DNA of 64,000 nt. It comes from Caviibacter sp963550915 (lineage in GTDB: Bacteria; Fusobacteriota; Fusobacteriia; Fusobacteriales; Leptotrichiaceae). The stretch lies in NCBI GenBank assembly GCA_963550915.1, contig CAUVEB010000001.1, positions 1 to 64,000 of the forward strand, written 5' to 3'. How positions within the stretch are numbered: position 1 is the stretch's first letter; each line of letters begins with the position of its first letter. The notes beneath the pieces are model-generated. The model did not search any database. It saw only the letters and a program-made list of their open reading frames with translations, and was not told where the DNA came from. Both the position numbers and the translations under genes were made by a program. Below are positions 15,556 through 25,636 of the stretch, piece by piece.

Positions 15556-17844
15556 GTGGAAAAAATAATTGAACATGTTTCGTCAGAACTTAATAAGCCT
15601 ATAAAAAGTGTTGAAAACACAATAAAGTTATATAATGACGGAGCCACAGTGCCATTTATAGCACGTTATAGAAAAGAAGCTACAGGTGGACTTAGCGAAG
15701 AAGAAATAAGAGATATTATAGATAGTTTTGTATATATGCAAAATTTAGAAAAAAGAAAAGAAGAAGTTATACGTTTAATTGAAGAACAAGATAAATTAAC
15801 GCCAGAACTTAGAAAAAGTATTGAAGAAGCAACAAAATTACAAAAAGTTGAAGATATATATTTACCATACAAAAAAAAGAAAAAGACAAAAGCAGATATA
15901 GCTATTGAAAAAGGATTAGAGCCATTATCAGATATGATATTACAAGGTATATCTAAAGAAGAGCTATATAATAAAGCTACTAACTTTATAACACAAGAAG
16001 TTCTTAGTATAGAAGAAGCTATAGAAGGTGCATATTTAATACTTGCACAAAAAATATCTGAGAATATTAAAATTAGAGAATATTTAAGAGATAATTTACT
16101 TAAAAATGGTATTACTATCTCAAGTCTTATAGAGAAAAATAAGGAGTTAGATGAAAAACTTGTATATCAAGATTACTATAATCTAAACTCTGTTATAAAA
16201 AGCTTGCCAGCACATAGAATCTTAGCACTTAATCGTGGTGAAAAAGAGAAAATTTTAAAGATTACATTAGATTTTGAAGATGATAAAAAACAAGAAGTAT
16301 ACAAATACATATATAGCAATACATTTACTAACAGCAGTAATACTTTAAAAGAAGAGTTAATGTCTGTTATTATAGACAGCTATACAAGGCTTTTATTCCC
16401 GTCAATTGAAAATGAGGTAAGAGCAATATTAAAAGATGGTGCAGAACAAGAAGCAATAGGAATATTTTCAAAAAATTTAGAAGCATTACTTCTTCAACCG
16501 CCTTTATACAAAAAAACTATATTAGGTTTAGACCCTGGTATTAGAACAGGTTGTAAATTAGCGGTAATATCAAAAGATGGTTTTTTTGTGGAGTCTGATG
16601 TAATTTATCCTGTTAAAGGTGTTCATAATCAGTCTATGCTTGAAAAATCAAAAGAAAAATTATTACATTACATAAAAAAACATAATGTTGATATTATAGC
16701 AATAGGAAATGGAACAGCTTCAAGAGAAACAGAAGCCTTTGTATCTGAAAATATAAAGGGTCTTGAATGTAAATATATAATAGTAAATGAAGCAGGAGCT
16801 TCTGTATATTCTGCATCAAAACTCGCAGCAGAAGAATTTCCAGACTTAGATGTAACTGTAAGAGGGACTATTTCTATAGCAAGAAGAATACAAGATCCAT
16901 TATCAGAACTTGTTAAAATTGATCCTAAATCAATAGGTGTAGGAATGTATCAACATGATGTAAATCAAAAAAATCTAGAACAAGAGCTTGATAACACTAT
17001 TGAAAAAATAGTAAATAGAGTTGGAGTAAATGTAAATACGGCATCATTTGCACTACTTAGCTTTGTATCAGGAGTTAAAAAGAATATAGCTAAAAATATA
17101 GTTGATTATAGACAAGAAAATGGAGATTTTAAGGACAGAAAAGAACTTAAAAAAGTAAAAGGACTTGGAGATAAAGCGTTTGAACAAATGGCTGGATTTA
17201 TAGTTATACCTGAATCAAATAATCCATTTGATAATACTATAATTCACCCTGAGTCATACCCACTTGCAAAAAAAATACTAGAACTTGTTGATTCAAATGA
17301 AAAAGAATTTAAAAAAGACTATGAAGATATAAGGCAAAAATTAAGAAATATAGGAATGGAAAAGGTAGTTTCTACTATGAAAGAATACGGAACTCAAACT
17401 GTAAAAGATGTATATGAAGCACTAATAAAAGACAGAAGAGATCTAAGAGATGAATATGAAACACCTATATTAAAATCTGATATTTTAAGTATTGAAGACT
17501 TAAAAGAAGGTATGGAATTAGAAGGTACAGTAAGAAATGTTGCTAAGTTTGGAGCTTTTGTTGATATAGGATTAAAAAATGATGCAATGATACATATATC
17601 AGAAATATCTGATGAATTTGTAGAAGATCCAACAAAATTACTTACAGTAGGGCAAATAATAAAAGTAAGAGTATTAAGCATTGATATACAAAGACAAAGA
17701 GTTGCACTTACAAGAAAAGATCCAAATTATGTAAAACCAAAAAGGGAAAACAATAAAAAGAATAAAAAACAAAATAGTGAAGCCTTAAAGATGAAAAAAC
17801 TAGAAGATAGTTTAATTGCAAAAGGCTGGATGAAAAAGAAGTAG
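15556..17844 (+). CDS. tex: Tex-family S1 RNA-binding transcription accessory protein
   Basis: The 762-residue product starts at GTG 15556 after AAGGAG. Domain order is the classic Tex one. It begins with an N-terminal helical region with ATVPFIARYRKEATGGLSEEE, then a YqgF/RuvC-like domain (TILGLDPGIRTGCKLAVI, about residue 323). Two HhH motifs follow (NTASFALLSFVSGVKKNIAKN and FKDRKELKKVKGLGDKAFEQ), and then a C-terminal S1 domain (GMELEGTVRNVAKFGAFVDIG, HISEIS). Tex binds nucleic acids and affects transcription and ribosome-related processes. It precedes ileS by 16 bases. Confidence 0.93.
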   Translation: MEKIIEHVSSELNKPIKSVENTIKLYNDGATVPFIARYRKEATGGLSEEEIRDIIDSFVYMQNLEKRKEEVIRLIEEQDKLTPELRKSIEEATKLQKVEDIYLPYKKKKKTKADIAIEKGLEPLSDMILQGISKEELYNKATNFITQEVLSIEEAIEGAYLILAQKISENIKIREYLRDNLLKNGITISSLIEKNKELDEKLVYQDYYNLNSVIKSLPAHRILALNRGEKEKILKITLDFEDDKKQEVYKYIYSNTFTNSSNTLKEELMSVIIDSYTRLLFPSIENEVRAILKDGAEQEAIGIFSKNLEALLLQPPLYKKTILGLDPGIRTGCKLAVISKDGFFVESDVIYPVKGVHNQSMLEKSKEKLLHYIKKHNVDIIAIGNGTASRETEAFVSENIKGLECKYIIVNEAGASVYSASKLAAEEFPDLDVTVRGTISIARRIQDPLSELVKIDPKSIGVGMYQHDVNQKNLEQELDNTIEKIVNRVGVNVNTASFALLSFVSGVKKNIAKNIVDYRQENGDFKDRKELKKVKGLGDKAFEQMAGFIVIPESNNPFDNTIIHPESYPLAKKILELVDSNEKEFKKDYEDIRQKLRNIGMEKVVSTMKEYGTQTVKDVYEALIKDRRDLRDEYETPILKSDILSIEDLKEGMELEGTVRNVAKFGAFVDIGLKNDAMIHISEISDEFVEDPTKLLTVGQIIKVRVLSIDIQRQRVALTRKDPNYVKPKRENNKKNKKQNSEALKMKKLEDSLIAKGWMKKK

Positions 17845-17860
17845 AAAAGGAGTATAAATA

Positions 17861-20653
17861 ATGGCAGTTGATTATGCTAAAACACTAAATTTACCAAAAA
17901 CAAGCTTTAAAATGAAAGCTAATCTTCCTCAAAAGGAAGCACTTATGATAAAGGAATGGAATAAGTTTAATTTATATGAAAAATTAAATGATAAAGAAAA
18001 ACCTATATATTTCTTACATGATGGACCTCCATATGCAAATGGTAATATACATATGGGACACGCATTAAATAAAGTTTTAAAAGATATAATATTAAAATAT
18101 AAAAGACTTAAAGGGTTTAATGCACCATATATACCAGGTTGGGACACACATGGACTTCCTATAGAATGGAAAATTATCCAAGAAATGGGAGATAAAGTTG
18201 CTAATATGTCAGCTTTAGAACTTAGAGCAGAATGTAAAAAATATGCATTAAAGCACGTTGAAAAGCAAAAACAAGACTTCATAAGACTTGGAATATTAGG
18301 TGAATGGAATAATCCATATATTACTTTAAGTCCAGAATTTGAAGCAGAAGAACTAAGAGTATTTAAAGAAATTTATGAAAATGGTTATGTATTTAAGGGA
18401 TTAAAACCTGTTTATTGGTCACCAACAACAGAAACAGCATTAGCTGAAGCTGAAATTGAATATAAAGATGTTACATCGTCATCTATATATGTAAAAATGG
18501 AATTACAAGAAGATGCTTTATCAAAATTAGGAGTGGACAGTGCAAGTATAATAATATGGACTACTACACCTTGGACTATACCAGCAAATATGGGTATATC
18601 ATTAAATCCAGAATTTGAATATGGACTATATGAAACAAGCAAAGGTAATCTAATAGTTGCAACTGAACTTTCAAAAGTAGCTTTTGATAAAATGGGACTT
18701 GATGCAAAACTAATAAAAAATGTTGATAGTAGAGATTTAGAAAACACACATTATAAGCATCCAATATTTGATAGAATAGGATTAATAATGTTAGGAGATC
18801 ATGTAACACTTGATGCTGGTACAGGTTGTGTTCATACAGCACCAGGACATGGGGACGTTGACTTTGTAGTAGGTAAAAGATATGGTCTTGAAATATTAGT
18901 TGGTGTTGACAGTAAAGGGCATATGACAGAAAAAACTGGTAAATATGCAGGATTATTCTATAAAAAAGCAGATAAAATGGTAATTGAAGACATGAGAGAA
19001 TCAGGACATCTTTTAAAATCAGAAGAAATTGTCCACTCATACCCTCATGACTGGAGAAGTAAAAAGCCTATAGTATTTAGAGCAACAGAACAATGGTTTA
19101 TAAACATAGCAAATAGTGATATAAGAGAAAATGCACTAAAAGCATTAAATGAAGTTGTATTCTATCCTGAATGGGGAAGAAATAGAATAAATGCTATGGT
19201 TGAAACAAGACCAGATTGGACTATATCAAGACAAAGAGTTTGGGGAGTACCTATTCCTATTTTCTACAATTCAAAAGATGAAGTAATATATGAACCAGAA
19301 ATTATGGATAGAATAATTAAAATGGTTGAAAAAGAAGGTACTGATATTTGGTGGAAATACAGTGCAAAAGAAATTATAGGCGATGAATTACTTGAAAAAT
19401 TTGGATTACAAAATGAAGAAATAAGAAAAGAAAATAGTATACTTGATGTTTGGTTTGATTCAGGAGTTTCACATAGATCTGTTGTAATACCACGTGGATA
19501 CAATAGACCTGTTGACCTATATCTTGAAGGTTCAGACCAACATAGAGGATGGTTCCAATCATCACTTATGACATCAATAGCAAGTACAAAAGATAAACCG
19601 TATAAGAGAATATTAACACATGGATTCGTAAATGACGGACATGGTAGAAAGATGAGTAAATCACTTGGTAATGTTGTAGTACCAAATGAAGTTATTGAAA
19701 AATACGGTGCAGATATATTAAGATTATGGGTTTCATCTGTTGATTACAGAGAAGATGTAAGATTATCAGAAGATATTCTAAATAGAATGTCAGACTCATA
19801 TAGAAAGATAAGAAATACTGCAAGATATTTACTTGGAAATATATCAGATTTTGATTATACTACTTTAAAAGTTGAATATAGCGACATGGAAGAAATAGAT
19901 AAATGGGCTATGGGAAGACTTGAAAAATTAAAAGAAAAACTTGAAAAGCTATATGATAATTTTGAGTTTTATACATTATTCCAAGAAATTACAAACTTCT
20001 GTATAACAGATATGTCAGCTTTTTATCTTGATATAATAAAAGATAGACTATATTGTGAATACAAAACATCACAAAAAAGACGTTCTGCACAAACAGTATT
20101 AGTTGAAATATTACAAGTATTAGTTCGTGTAATATCTCCAGTTTTATCATTTACAGCTGAAGAAATATGGGAGAAAATGCCTGAAAATATAAAGGAAGTT
20201 GAAAGTATACACTTAGCTTCTTGGGTAGAATTAAAACCTGAATATATTGATAATGATTTAGAAGAAAAATGGAATAAAATTTATCATTTAAGAAGAGAAA
20301 TTAATAAGAAAATAGAAGAAAAAAGACAAAATGGAGAAATTGGTTTATCACTTGATGCAAGAGTACTTTTAAATGTACAAAATGATGAATATAATTTCTT
20401 AAAAGAATATAGTTTATGGGATACATCAGATATGTTCTTAGTATCACAAGTTGAATACACAGATGAAATATTAGAAGATACAGAAATACAAGGAATAACT
20501 GTAAAAATAGAAAAAGCTTTAGGTGTTAAATGTGAAAGATGTTGGAAATACAGTACAGAAATAGTACAAAACGAATTTGGTAATGTAACACCAAGAGATA
20601 TGGAAGTACTAAGACTTATGAAACAAAACGGAGAATTAGAGGAAAATGAATAA
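17861..20653 (+). CDS. ileS: Isoleucyl-tRNA synthetase
   Basis: This 930-residue class I synthetase has HIGH as HMGH in DGPPYANGNIHMGHALNK and KMSKS in HGRKMSKSLGNVV. The CP1 editing domain carries IIWTTTPWTIPANMG and DAGTGCVHTAPGHG. The anticodon-binding helical domain follows. The C-terminal zinc region keeps the first cysteine pair (VKCERCWKYS), but the second pair expected about 15 residues later is absent (the equivalent segment is NVTPRDMEVLRL). Its stop codon overlaps the lspA start by 8 bases. Confidence 0.96.
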   Translation: MAVDYAKTLNLPKTSFKMKANLPQKEALMIKEWNKFNLYEKLNDKEKPIYFLHDGPPYANGNIHMGHALNKVLKDIILKYKRLKGFNAPYIPGWDTHGLPIEWKIIQEMGDKVANMSALELRAECKKYALKHVEKQKQDFIRLGILGEWNNPYITLSPEFEAEELRVFKEIYENGYVFKGLKPVYWSPTTETALAEAEIEYKDVTSSSIYVKMELQEDALSKLGVDSASIIIWTTTPWTIPANMGISLNPEFEYGLYETSKGNLIVATELSKVAFDKMGLDAKLIKNVDSRDLENTHYKHPIFDRIGLIMLGDHVTLDAGTGCVHTAPGHGDVDFVVGKRYGLEILVGVDSKGHMTEKTGKYAGLFYKKADKMVIEDMRESGHLLKSEEIVHSYPHDWRSKKPIVFRATEQWFINIANSDIRENALKALNEVVFYPEWGRNRINAMVETRPDWTISRQRVWGVPIPIFYNSKDEVIYEPEIMDRIIKMVEKEGTDIWWKYSAKEIIGDELLEKFGLQNEEIRKENSILDVWFDSGVSHRSVVIPRGYNRPVDLYLEGSDQHRGWFQSSLMTSIASTKDKPYKRILTHGFVNDGHGRKMSKSLGNVVVPNEVIEKYGADILRLWVSSVDYREDVRLSEDILNRMSDSYRKIRNTARYLLGNISDFDYTTLKVEYSDMEEIDKWAMGRLEKLKEKLEKLYDNFEFYTLFQEITNFCITDMSAFYLDIIKDRLYCEYKTSQKRRSAQTVLVEILQVLVRVISPVLSFTAEEIWEKMPENIKEVESIHLASWVELKPEYIDNDLEEKWNKIYHLRREINKKIEEKRQNGEIGLSLDARVLLNVQNDEYNFLKEYSLWDTSDMFLVSQVEYTDEILEDTEIQGITVKIEKALGVKCERCWKYSTEIVQNEFGNVTPRDMEVLRLMKQNGELEENE

Positions 20654-21131
20654 TAAAAAAAATAATCTATTAATATATGGTATAATCATTTTTCTTTTAA
20701 CTAGTATAGACCAACTATCAAAACAACTTATGTATAATTTATCTTATGGTATACATGGTTATTCAATGAGAGTACTAGGTAATTTTTTAAGATTTACATA
20801 TGTTGAAAATCATGGTGGAATATTTGGTGTTTTTCAAGGTCATATTAAAATTTTTACTCTTGTAAGCACTATTTTAATAGTCTACATTTCATTAGTGGAG
20901 TTAAAGAATTTTAAAAAATATAACACATTAACAAAAATAGCAACTTGCTTTCTTGTAGCTGGTGCTAGTGGGAATATGATTGATAGATTTTTTAGAGGTT
21001 ATGTAATAGATATGTTAGATTTTAGAACTATTTGGTCTTTTGTATTTAATGTAGCCGATATGTATATTCATATAGGTGTATATATTTTACTATTTATATA
21101 CATCTTTAAAAAAGGAGAATTTAGAAAATGA
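20646..21131 (+). CDS. lspA: Signal peptidase II (lipoprotein signal peptidase)
   Basis: LspA cleaves prolipoproteins before the lipidated cysteine. The 161-residue protein has four predicted membrane segments. The family boxes are present: DQLSKQ near residue 22, VENHGGIFGVFQG, GASGNMIDRFFRGYVIDMLDF (first catalytic Asp) and FNVADMYIHIG (second catalytic Asp). It overlaps ileS and glyQ (4 bases, ATGA), so it is a mid-operon gene. Substrates in this window would include the lipoproteins at 5209, 26362 and 52647. Confidence 0.95.
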   Translation: MNNKKNNLLIYGIIIFLLTSIDQLSKQLMYNLSYGIHGYSMRVLGNFLRFTYVENHGGIFGVFQGHIKIFTLVSTILIVYISLVELKNFKKYNTLTKIATCFLVAGASGNMIDRFFRGYVIDMLDFRTIWSFVFNVADMYIHIGVYILLFIYIFKKGEFRK

Positions 21132-22006
21132 CTTTTCAAAATATAATACTAACACTTCAAAAGTATTGGGAAGAACAAGGTTGTGTATTAGGAAATTCTT
21201 ATGATGTTGAAACAGGTGCAGGAACATTTAATCCAGATACATTTTTAATGGCACTTGGACCAGAACCTTGGAAAGTTGCTTATGTAGAACCATCAAGAAG
21301 ACCTAAAGACGGTAGATATGGTCAAAATCCAAATAGAGTATACCAACATCATCAATTTCAAGTGATAATGAAACCTTCGCCTGAAAATATACAAGAGCTT
21401 TATTTGAAGAGTTTAGAGGCATTAGGTATAAATTTAAAAGAACATGATGTTAGATTTGTAGAAGATAACTGGGAATCACCTACTCTTGGAGCTTGGGGTC
21501 TTGGTTGGGAAGTATGGCTTGATGGTATGGAAATAACACAATTTACATATTTTCAACAAGTAGGTGGACTTGAAGTTGAGATAACACCTGTAGAAATTAC
21601 ATATGGTCTTGAAAGAATAGCTCTTTATTTACAAAATAAAGAAAATGTATATGATCTTGAGTGGACAAAAGGTGTTAAATATGGTGAAAGAAGATTTCAA
21701 TACGAATATGAAATGTCAAAATATAGCTTTGAAGTAAGTGATAGCAGTATGAATTTCACCCTATTTGATATGTATGAAAAAGAAGCAAATAATTGTATAG
21801 AACATAAGCTTGTATTACCTGCTTATGACTATGTATTAAAATGTTCACATACATTTAATAATTTAGATGCAAGAGGATCTATAAGTACAACTGAAAGAAT
21901 GGCATACATACTAAGAGTAAGAGATTTAGCTAAGAAATGTGCTGTACTTTTTGTTGAAAATAGAAAAGAATTAGGATTTCCACTTTTAAAAAAAGGAGAT
22001 AAATAA
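21128..22006 (+). CDS. glyQ: Glycyl-tRNA synthetase alpha subunit
   Basis: The 292-residue product is the normal length for the alpha chain of the heterotetrameric bacterial GlyRS. It begins MTFQNIILTLQKYWEEQGCVL and has the class II motifs GPEPWKVAYVEPSRRPKDGRYG, NRVYQHHQFQVI and EDNWESPTLGAWGLGWEVW. It carries the aminoacylation site. glyS starts immediately after its stop, with no gap, ensuring matched synthesis. Confidence 0.97.
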   Translation: MTFQNIILTLQKYWEEQGCVLGNSYDVETGAGTFNPDTFLMALGPEPWKVAYVEPSRRPKDGRYGQNPNRVYQHHQFQVIMKPSPENIQELYLKSLEALGINLKEHDVRFVEDNWESPTLGAWGLGWEVWLDGMEITQFTYFQQVGGLEVEITPVEITYGLERIALYLQNKENVYDLEWTKGVKYGERRFQYEYEMSKYSFEVSDSSMNFTLFDMYEKEANNCIEHKLVLPAYDYVLKCSHTFNNLDARGSISTTERMAYILRVRDLAKKCAVLFVENRKELGFPLLKKGDK

Positions 22007-24004
22007 ATGAATTTTTTATTTGAATTAGGACTTGAGGAATTACCTGCAAGATATGTAGATATAACTTCAAATGAATTAAAAAATAAAGTTGTAGATAAAT
22101 TGGTATCAAATAAAATTTCATTTGATAGCATAGAAAATTTTAGCACACCTAGAAGACTTTCTTTTATTATAACTAATCTTTGTGAAAAGCAAGAAGATAT
22201 AAAAGAAGAAAAGTTTGGACCAAAGTTAGAAATTGCAATTAAAGATGGTATGCCAACAAAAGCACTACTTGGATTTTTAGCAACAAATGGATTAGCTGAA
22301 AATGAATATGAAATAGTAGAAACTGAAAGAGGAGCATACACAAAAATTACAAAGCATACAAAGGGAAGAGAAACAAAAGAAATACTATGTGAAATTTTAG
22401 ATACTAGTATAAGACAATTAGAATTTAAAAAAGCCATGAAATGGTCTGATAAACAATTTAGATTTGTAAGACCTATAAAATGGATAGTTGCTATGTTAGA
22501 TGATAAAGTTATAGACTTTAGTTTTGAAAATATAAAGGCATCAAATATAACAAGGGGTATGAGAGTTTTTGCAAGCCAAGAAATTTTAATTGATAAAATT
22601 GAAAATTATGAAAAACTTCTTTTTGAAAATTATGTAGTAATAAGAAGAGATAAAAGAGAAAAAATGCTACTTGAAAGCATTGAAAAAAATTGTAACACAG
22701 ATACAGAAAAAGTAGTAATATCAAAAAAATTACTAGATGAAGTTGTAAATCTTGTTGAATATCCATATGCTATAAAAGGTGATTTTGATGAAAAATATTT
22801 AAAATTACCAGAAGAATTAATAACTATAACTATGGAAACACATCAAAGATATTTTCCTGTTAGAACAAATGATGGTAAATTAACTAATCATTTTGTTGTT
22901 ATTAGAAATGGAATAGACTACTCTAGTAAAGTAAAATTAGGTAATGAAAAAGTAATAGAACCAAGACTTGCAGATTCTAAATTCTTCTTTGATGAAGATT
23001 TAAAATGCAATATGAATGATTGGATAGAAAAATTAAAAAATATTACTTTCCAAAAAGATATGGGAACTATTTACGATAAAGTACAAAGAGCTAAAAAAAT
23101 AGCTAAGTATTTAGGTGCTGATGATAATACTATGCGTGCTATAGAGCTTTGTAAGGCAGACCTTGTGTCAAATGTAATAAACGAGAAAGAATTTACAGGT
23201 TTACAAGGTATGATGGGTGAAATATATGCACTTAATAGTGGTGAAAATAGTAAAGTTGCAACAGCAATAAGAGAACACTATATGCCTAGATTTCAAACTG
23301 ATACATTACCAAGTTCAATAGAAGGAAGTATATCTGCTATAGCTGACAAGTTAGATACAGGTATGGGAGCTTTTTGTGTAGGATTAAAACCTACAGGTTC
23401 AAAAGATCCATATGCAATTAGAAGGGCTATACAAGGTATGGTTTCAATAGCACTTAATGAAAAACTTGATATAAACTACGAAGATTTATCTGCCAAAGCA
23501 TATGAAATATTTAGTAGTGATAAAAAAGTACTTAGTGAAAATGTACTAAGTGACTTTAATAATTTTGTGTGTCAAAGATTAGAAAATGTATTACAAGAAT
23601 TTTATTCAAAAGAATTAATTTCATATATTATAGGTATTGAAAAGAATTTTAAAAATATTATTGAAAAACTTGATAAGTTAAAAATAATTGAAAATACAGA
23701 TGATTTCAATGGATTAATTACTATATTAAAAAGAATGAAAAATATTGTAAAAGATAATAAGTGTATTGATGTAAATGAAAACTTATTTACTGATGAATAT
23801 GAGAAAGCTATGTTTAATCTATATATCAAATTAAAAGATAAAAGTTTTTCAGATATTGTAGATATCTTAACTACAAATTCTAGTATAATAAATTCATATT
23901 TTGATAATGTAAAAATAAATGTAAGCGATGAAGATATAAGAAAAAATAGACTTGCATTACTTAGTAATATTTTAAATATATGTGCTAATGTTATCAGAAT
24001 ATAA
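22007..24004 (+). CDS. glyS: Glycyl-tRNA synthetase beta subunit
   Basis: The 665-residue beta chain starts MNFLFELGLEELPARYVD. It contains RGMRVFASQEI, METHQRYFPVR, KDMGTIYDKV and the HD-like region GLQGMMGEIYAL followed by GLKPTGSKDPYAIRRA. The C-terminal third is the DALR-like anticodon-binding domain. The beta chain binds tRNA-Gly for the alpha chain. An AAAAAAGGAG site lies in the glyQ 3' end just upstream. Confidence 0.96.
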   Translation: MNFLFELGLEELPARYVDITSNELKNKVVDKLVSNKISFDSIENFSTPRRLSFIITNLCEKQEDIKEEKFGPKLEIAIKDGMPTKALLGFLATNGLAENEYEIVETERGAYTKITKHTKGRETKEILCEILDTSIRQLEFKKAMKWSDKQFRFVRPIKWIVAMLDDKVIDFSFENIKASNITRGMRVFASQEILIDKIENYEKLLFENYVVIRRDKREKMLLESIEKNCNTDTEKVVISKKLLDEVVNLVEYPYAIKGDFDEKYLKLPEELITITMETHQRYFPVRTNDGKLTNHFVVIRNGIDYSSKVKLGNEKVIEPRLADSKFFFDEDLKCNMNDWIEKLKNITFQKDMGTIYDKVQRAKKIAKYLGADDNTMRAIELCKADLVSNVINEKEFTGLQGMMGEIYALNSGENSKVATAIREHYMPRFQTDTLPSSIEGSISAIADKLDTGMGAFCVGLKPTGSKDPYAIRRAIQGMVSIALNEKLDINYEDLSAKAYEIFSSDKKVLSENVLSDFNNFVCQRLENVLQEFYSKELISYIIGIEKNFKNIIEKLDKLKIIENTDDFNGLITILKRMKNIVKDNKCIDVNENLFTDEYEKAMFNLYIKLKDKSFSDIVDILTTNSSIINSYFDNVKINVSDEDIRKNRLALLSNILNICANVIRI

Positions 24005-24018
24005 TTATAGGAGAGCTT

Positions 24019-24636
24019 ATGAAAAAATATACTTTTGTTTTTCTATTAACATTTACTATGTTTAGTTTTTCAGAAAAATTAGAATTTTATAAAATAGAAA
24101 ATGAAGAAAATAATAAATCAACAGTTGGTATGGGTATGCAGTATAAAGGGCTTAGCCTAGAAGCTGTTTATCAGAAAAAGTTTGCATATATTCAAGATAA
24201 TGAAAAATTAAAAGAATATTTTAAAAATGGTAATACCATAGGTATAAATTTTAACTATAACATTGGAGATATTAAAAGTAAAAGACCTAAAATTTTAGTT
24301 GAAAATAGTAATGATAAAAACGATAGTACTCTTCTTAATGTTATAAAAAATGACTATAAGCTAAAAAATAAGAATAATATGGATGAACTTTACTCAAGCA
24401 ATACAAATAAAATACTAAATTCAGGTATATTAATACTAAAAGAAAATAGTAAAACTCAAAATGAGCTTATAAAACAAAGAATAAGTAAAGTTTCTAAAAT
24501 ATTAAAAGTAAATTCTAATAAGATTGTAAAAATATATGGGGAAATAAAGGGTGTAAAAGTAAATACACAAGTAAACTCAAATAATGGATATTTAAGTTCA
24601 AATAAGTTAGTGTTATACTTTGATAAGGAGAAATAA
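24019..24636 (+). CDS. Secreted protein of unknown function
   Basis: The 205-residue product has a signal peptide (MKKYTFVFLLTFTMFSFS). A short segment of likely beta strands follows (TVGMGMQYKGLSLEAVYQKKF), then a low-complexity Asn/Lys-rich region, then KVNSNKIVKIYGEIKGVKVNTQVN at the end. The N-terminal 70 residues recall an outer-membrane barrel strand pair, but the Phe terminus is missing. It lies 14 bases after glyS and overlaps nothing. No family is recognised. Confidence 0.75.
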   Translation: MKKYTFVFLLTFTMFSFSEKLEFYKIENEENNKSTVGMGMQYKGLSLEAVYQKKFAYIQDNEKLKEYFKNGNTIGINFNYNIGDIKSKRPKILVENSNDKNDSTLLNVIKNDYKLKNKNNMDELYSSNTNKILNSGILILKENSKTQNELIKQRISKVSKILKVNSNKIVKIYGEIKGVKVNTQVNSNNGYLSSNKLVLYFDKEK

Positions 24637-24637
24637 A

Positions 24638-25636
24638 ATGGATTTTGAAAGATTTACAGATTTAAATGAACATATTGAAGATAATGCTACTAATAATTTA
24701 AGACCAAAAACTTTTGACGACTATATAGGTCAAGAAAAGTTAAAACAAGCAATGAAACTATATATCAAAGCAGCAAAGCTAAGAGATGAACCTGTTGATC
24801 ATATATTACTTTATGGACCACCAGGGCTTGGTAAAACATCTCTTGCTTATGTTGTTGCAAATGAGATGAATAAGAATATTAAAATAACATCTGGGCCTGT
24901 ACTTGAAAAATCTGGAGACTTAGCTTCAATTTTAACATCGCTTGAAGACGGAGATATCTTATTCATAGATGAAATACATAGACTTAATACTAGTGTTGAA
25001 GAAATACTTTATCCTGCTATGGAAGACGGAGAAATTGACATATTAATAGGAAAAGGACATGCAGCTAAAAGTATAAGAATAGAGTTACCTAGATTTACAT
25101 TAATAGGAGCTACAACTAATGCAGGTAAATTATCAAAACCACTTCGTGATAGATTTGGTGTAACACATAGAATGGATATGTATACAACAAAAGAGTTAGA
25201 ACATATAATAAAAAGAAGTGCAAGTATTTTTGAAATTGAATATGAACAAGATGCAATTGAAAGTATGGCAAGAAGAAGTCGTGGGACACCAAGACTTGCT
25301 AATAGACTACTTAAAAGAGCAAGAGATTATGCCACTATAAACGGAAATGGTAAAATAGATGCTAAATCTGTAAGTGGTATATTAAATATGCTTGAAATCG
25401 ATGAATTTGGACTTGATTCAATGGATAGAAGTATACTTATAAAAATAATTGAAAACTATAATGGAGGGCCTGTAGGTTTAGAAACTCTTTCAATTCTATT
25501 AGGTGAAGATAAGAGAACAGTTGAAGAAGTTTATGAACCATATCTAATAAGCCAAGGACTGATTAAAAGAACACATCGTGGTAGAATGGTTACAGACAAA
25601 GCATATATACATTTAGGATTAAAGGAGAAGCCTTAA
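24638..25636 (+). CDS. ruvB: Holliday junction branch migration helicase RuvB
   Basis: The start is the ATG at 24638, which AAGGAG precedes; the TTG at 24620 would place that site inside the gene. The 332-residue AAA+ ATPase has LRPKTFDDYIGQEK, Walker A GPPGLGKTS, Walker B LFIDEIHRL, sensor GATTNAG, the Arg finger in PLRDRFG, and the C-terminal winged helix ending HRGRMVTDKAYIHLG. It drives branch migration with RuvA. Its TAA overlaps the rsmE ATG. Confidence 0.97.
   Translation: MDFERFTDLNEHIEDNATNNLRPKTFDDYIGQEKLKQAMKLYIKAAKLRDEPVDHILLYGPPGLGKTSLAYVVANEMNKNIKITSGPVLEKSGDLASILTSLEDGDILFIDEIHRLNTSVEEILYPAMEDGEIDILIGKGHAAKSIRIELPRFTLIGATTNAGKLSKPLRDRFGVTHRMDMYTTKELEHIIKRSASIFEIEYEQDAIESMARRSRGTPRLANRLLKRARDYATINGNGKIDAKSVSGILNMLEIDEFGLDSMDRSILIKIIENYNGGPVGLETLSILLGEDKRTVEEVYEPYLISQGLIKRTHRGRMVTDKAYIHLGLKEKP

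Noticed and set aside
18576..19040. Minus-strand open frame of 154 codons inside ileS
   Set aside because: Its composition (Leu, Tyr, His, Gln-rich) is that of a shadow frame opposite an A-rich gene; no start signals, and ileS is certain.
21829..22437. Minus-strand open frame of 202 codons opposite the glyQ/glyS junction
   Set aside because: It runs antisense to two certain genes, is Ser/Phe-rich as expected for such shadows, and lacks a ribosome site.
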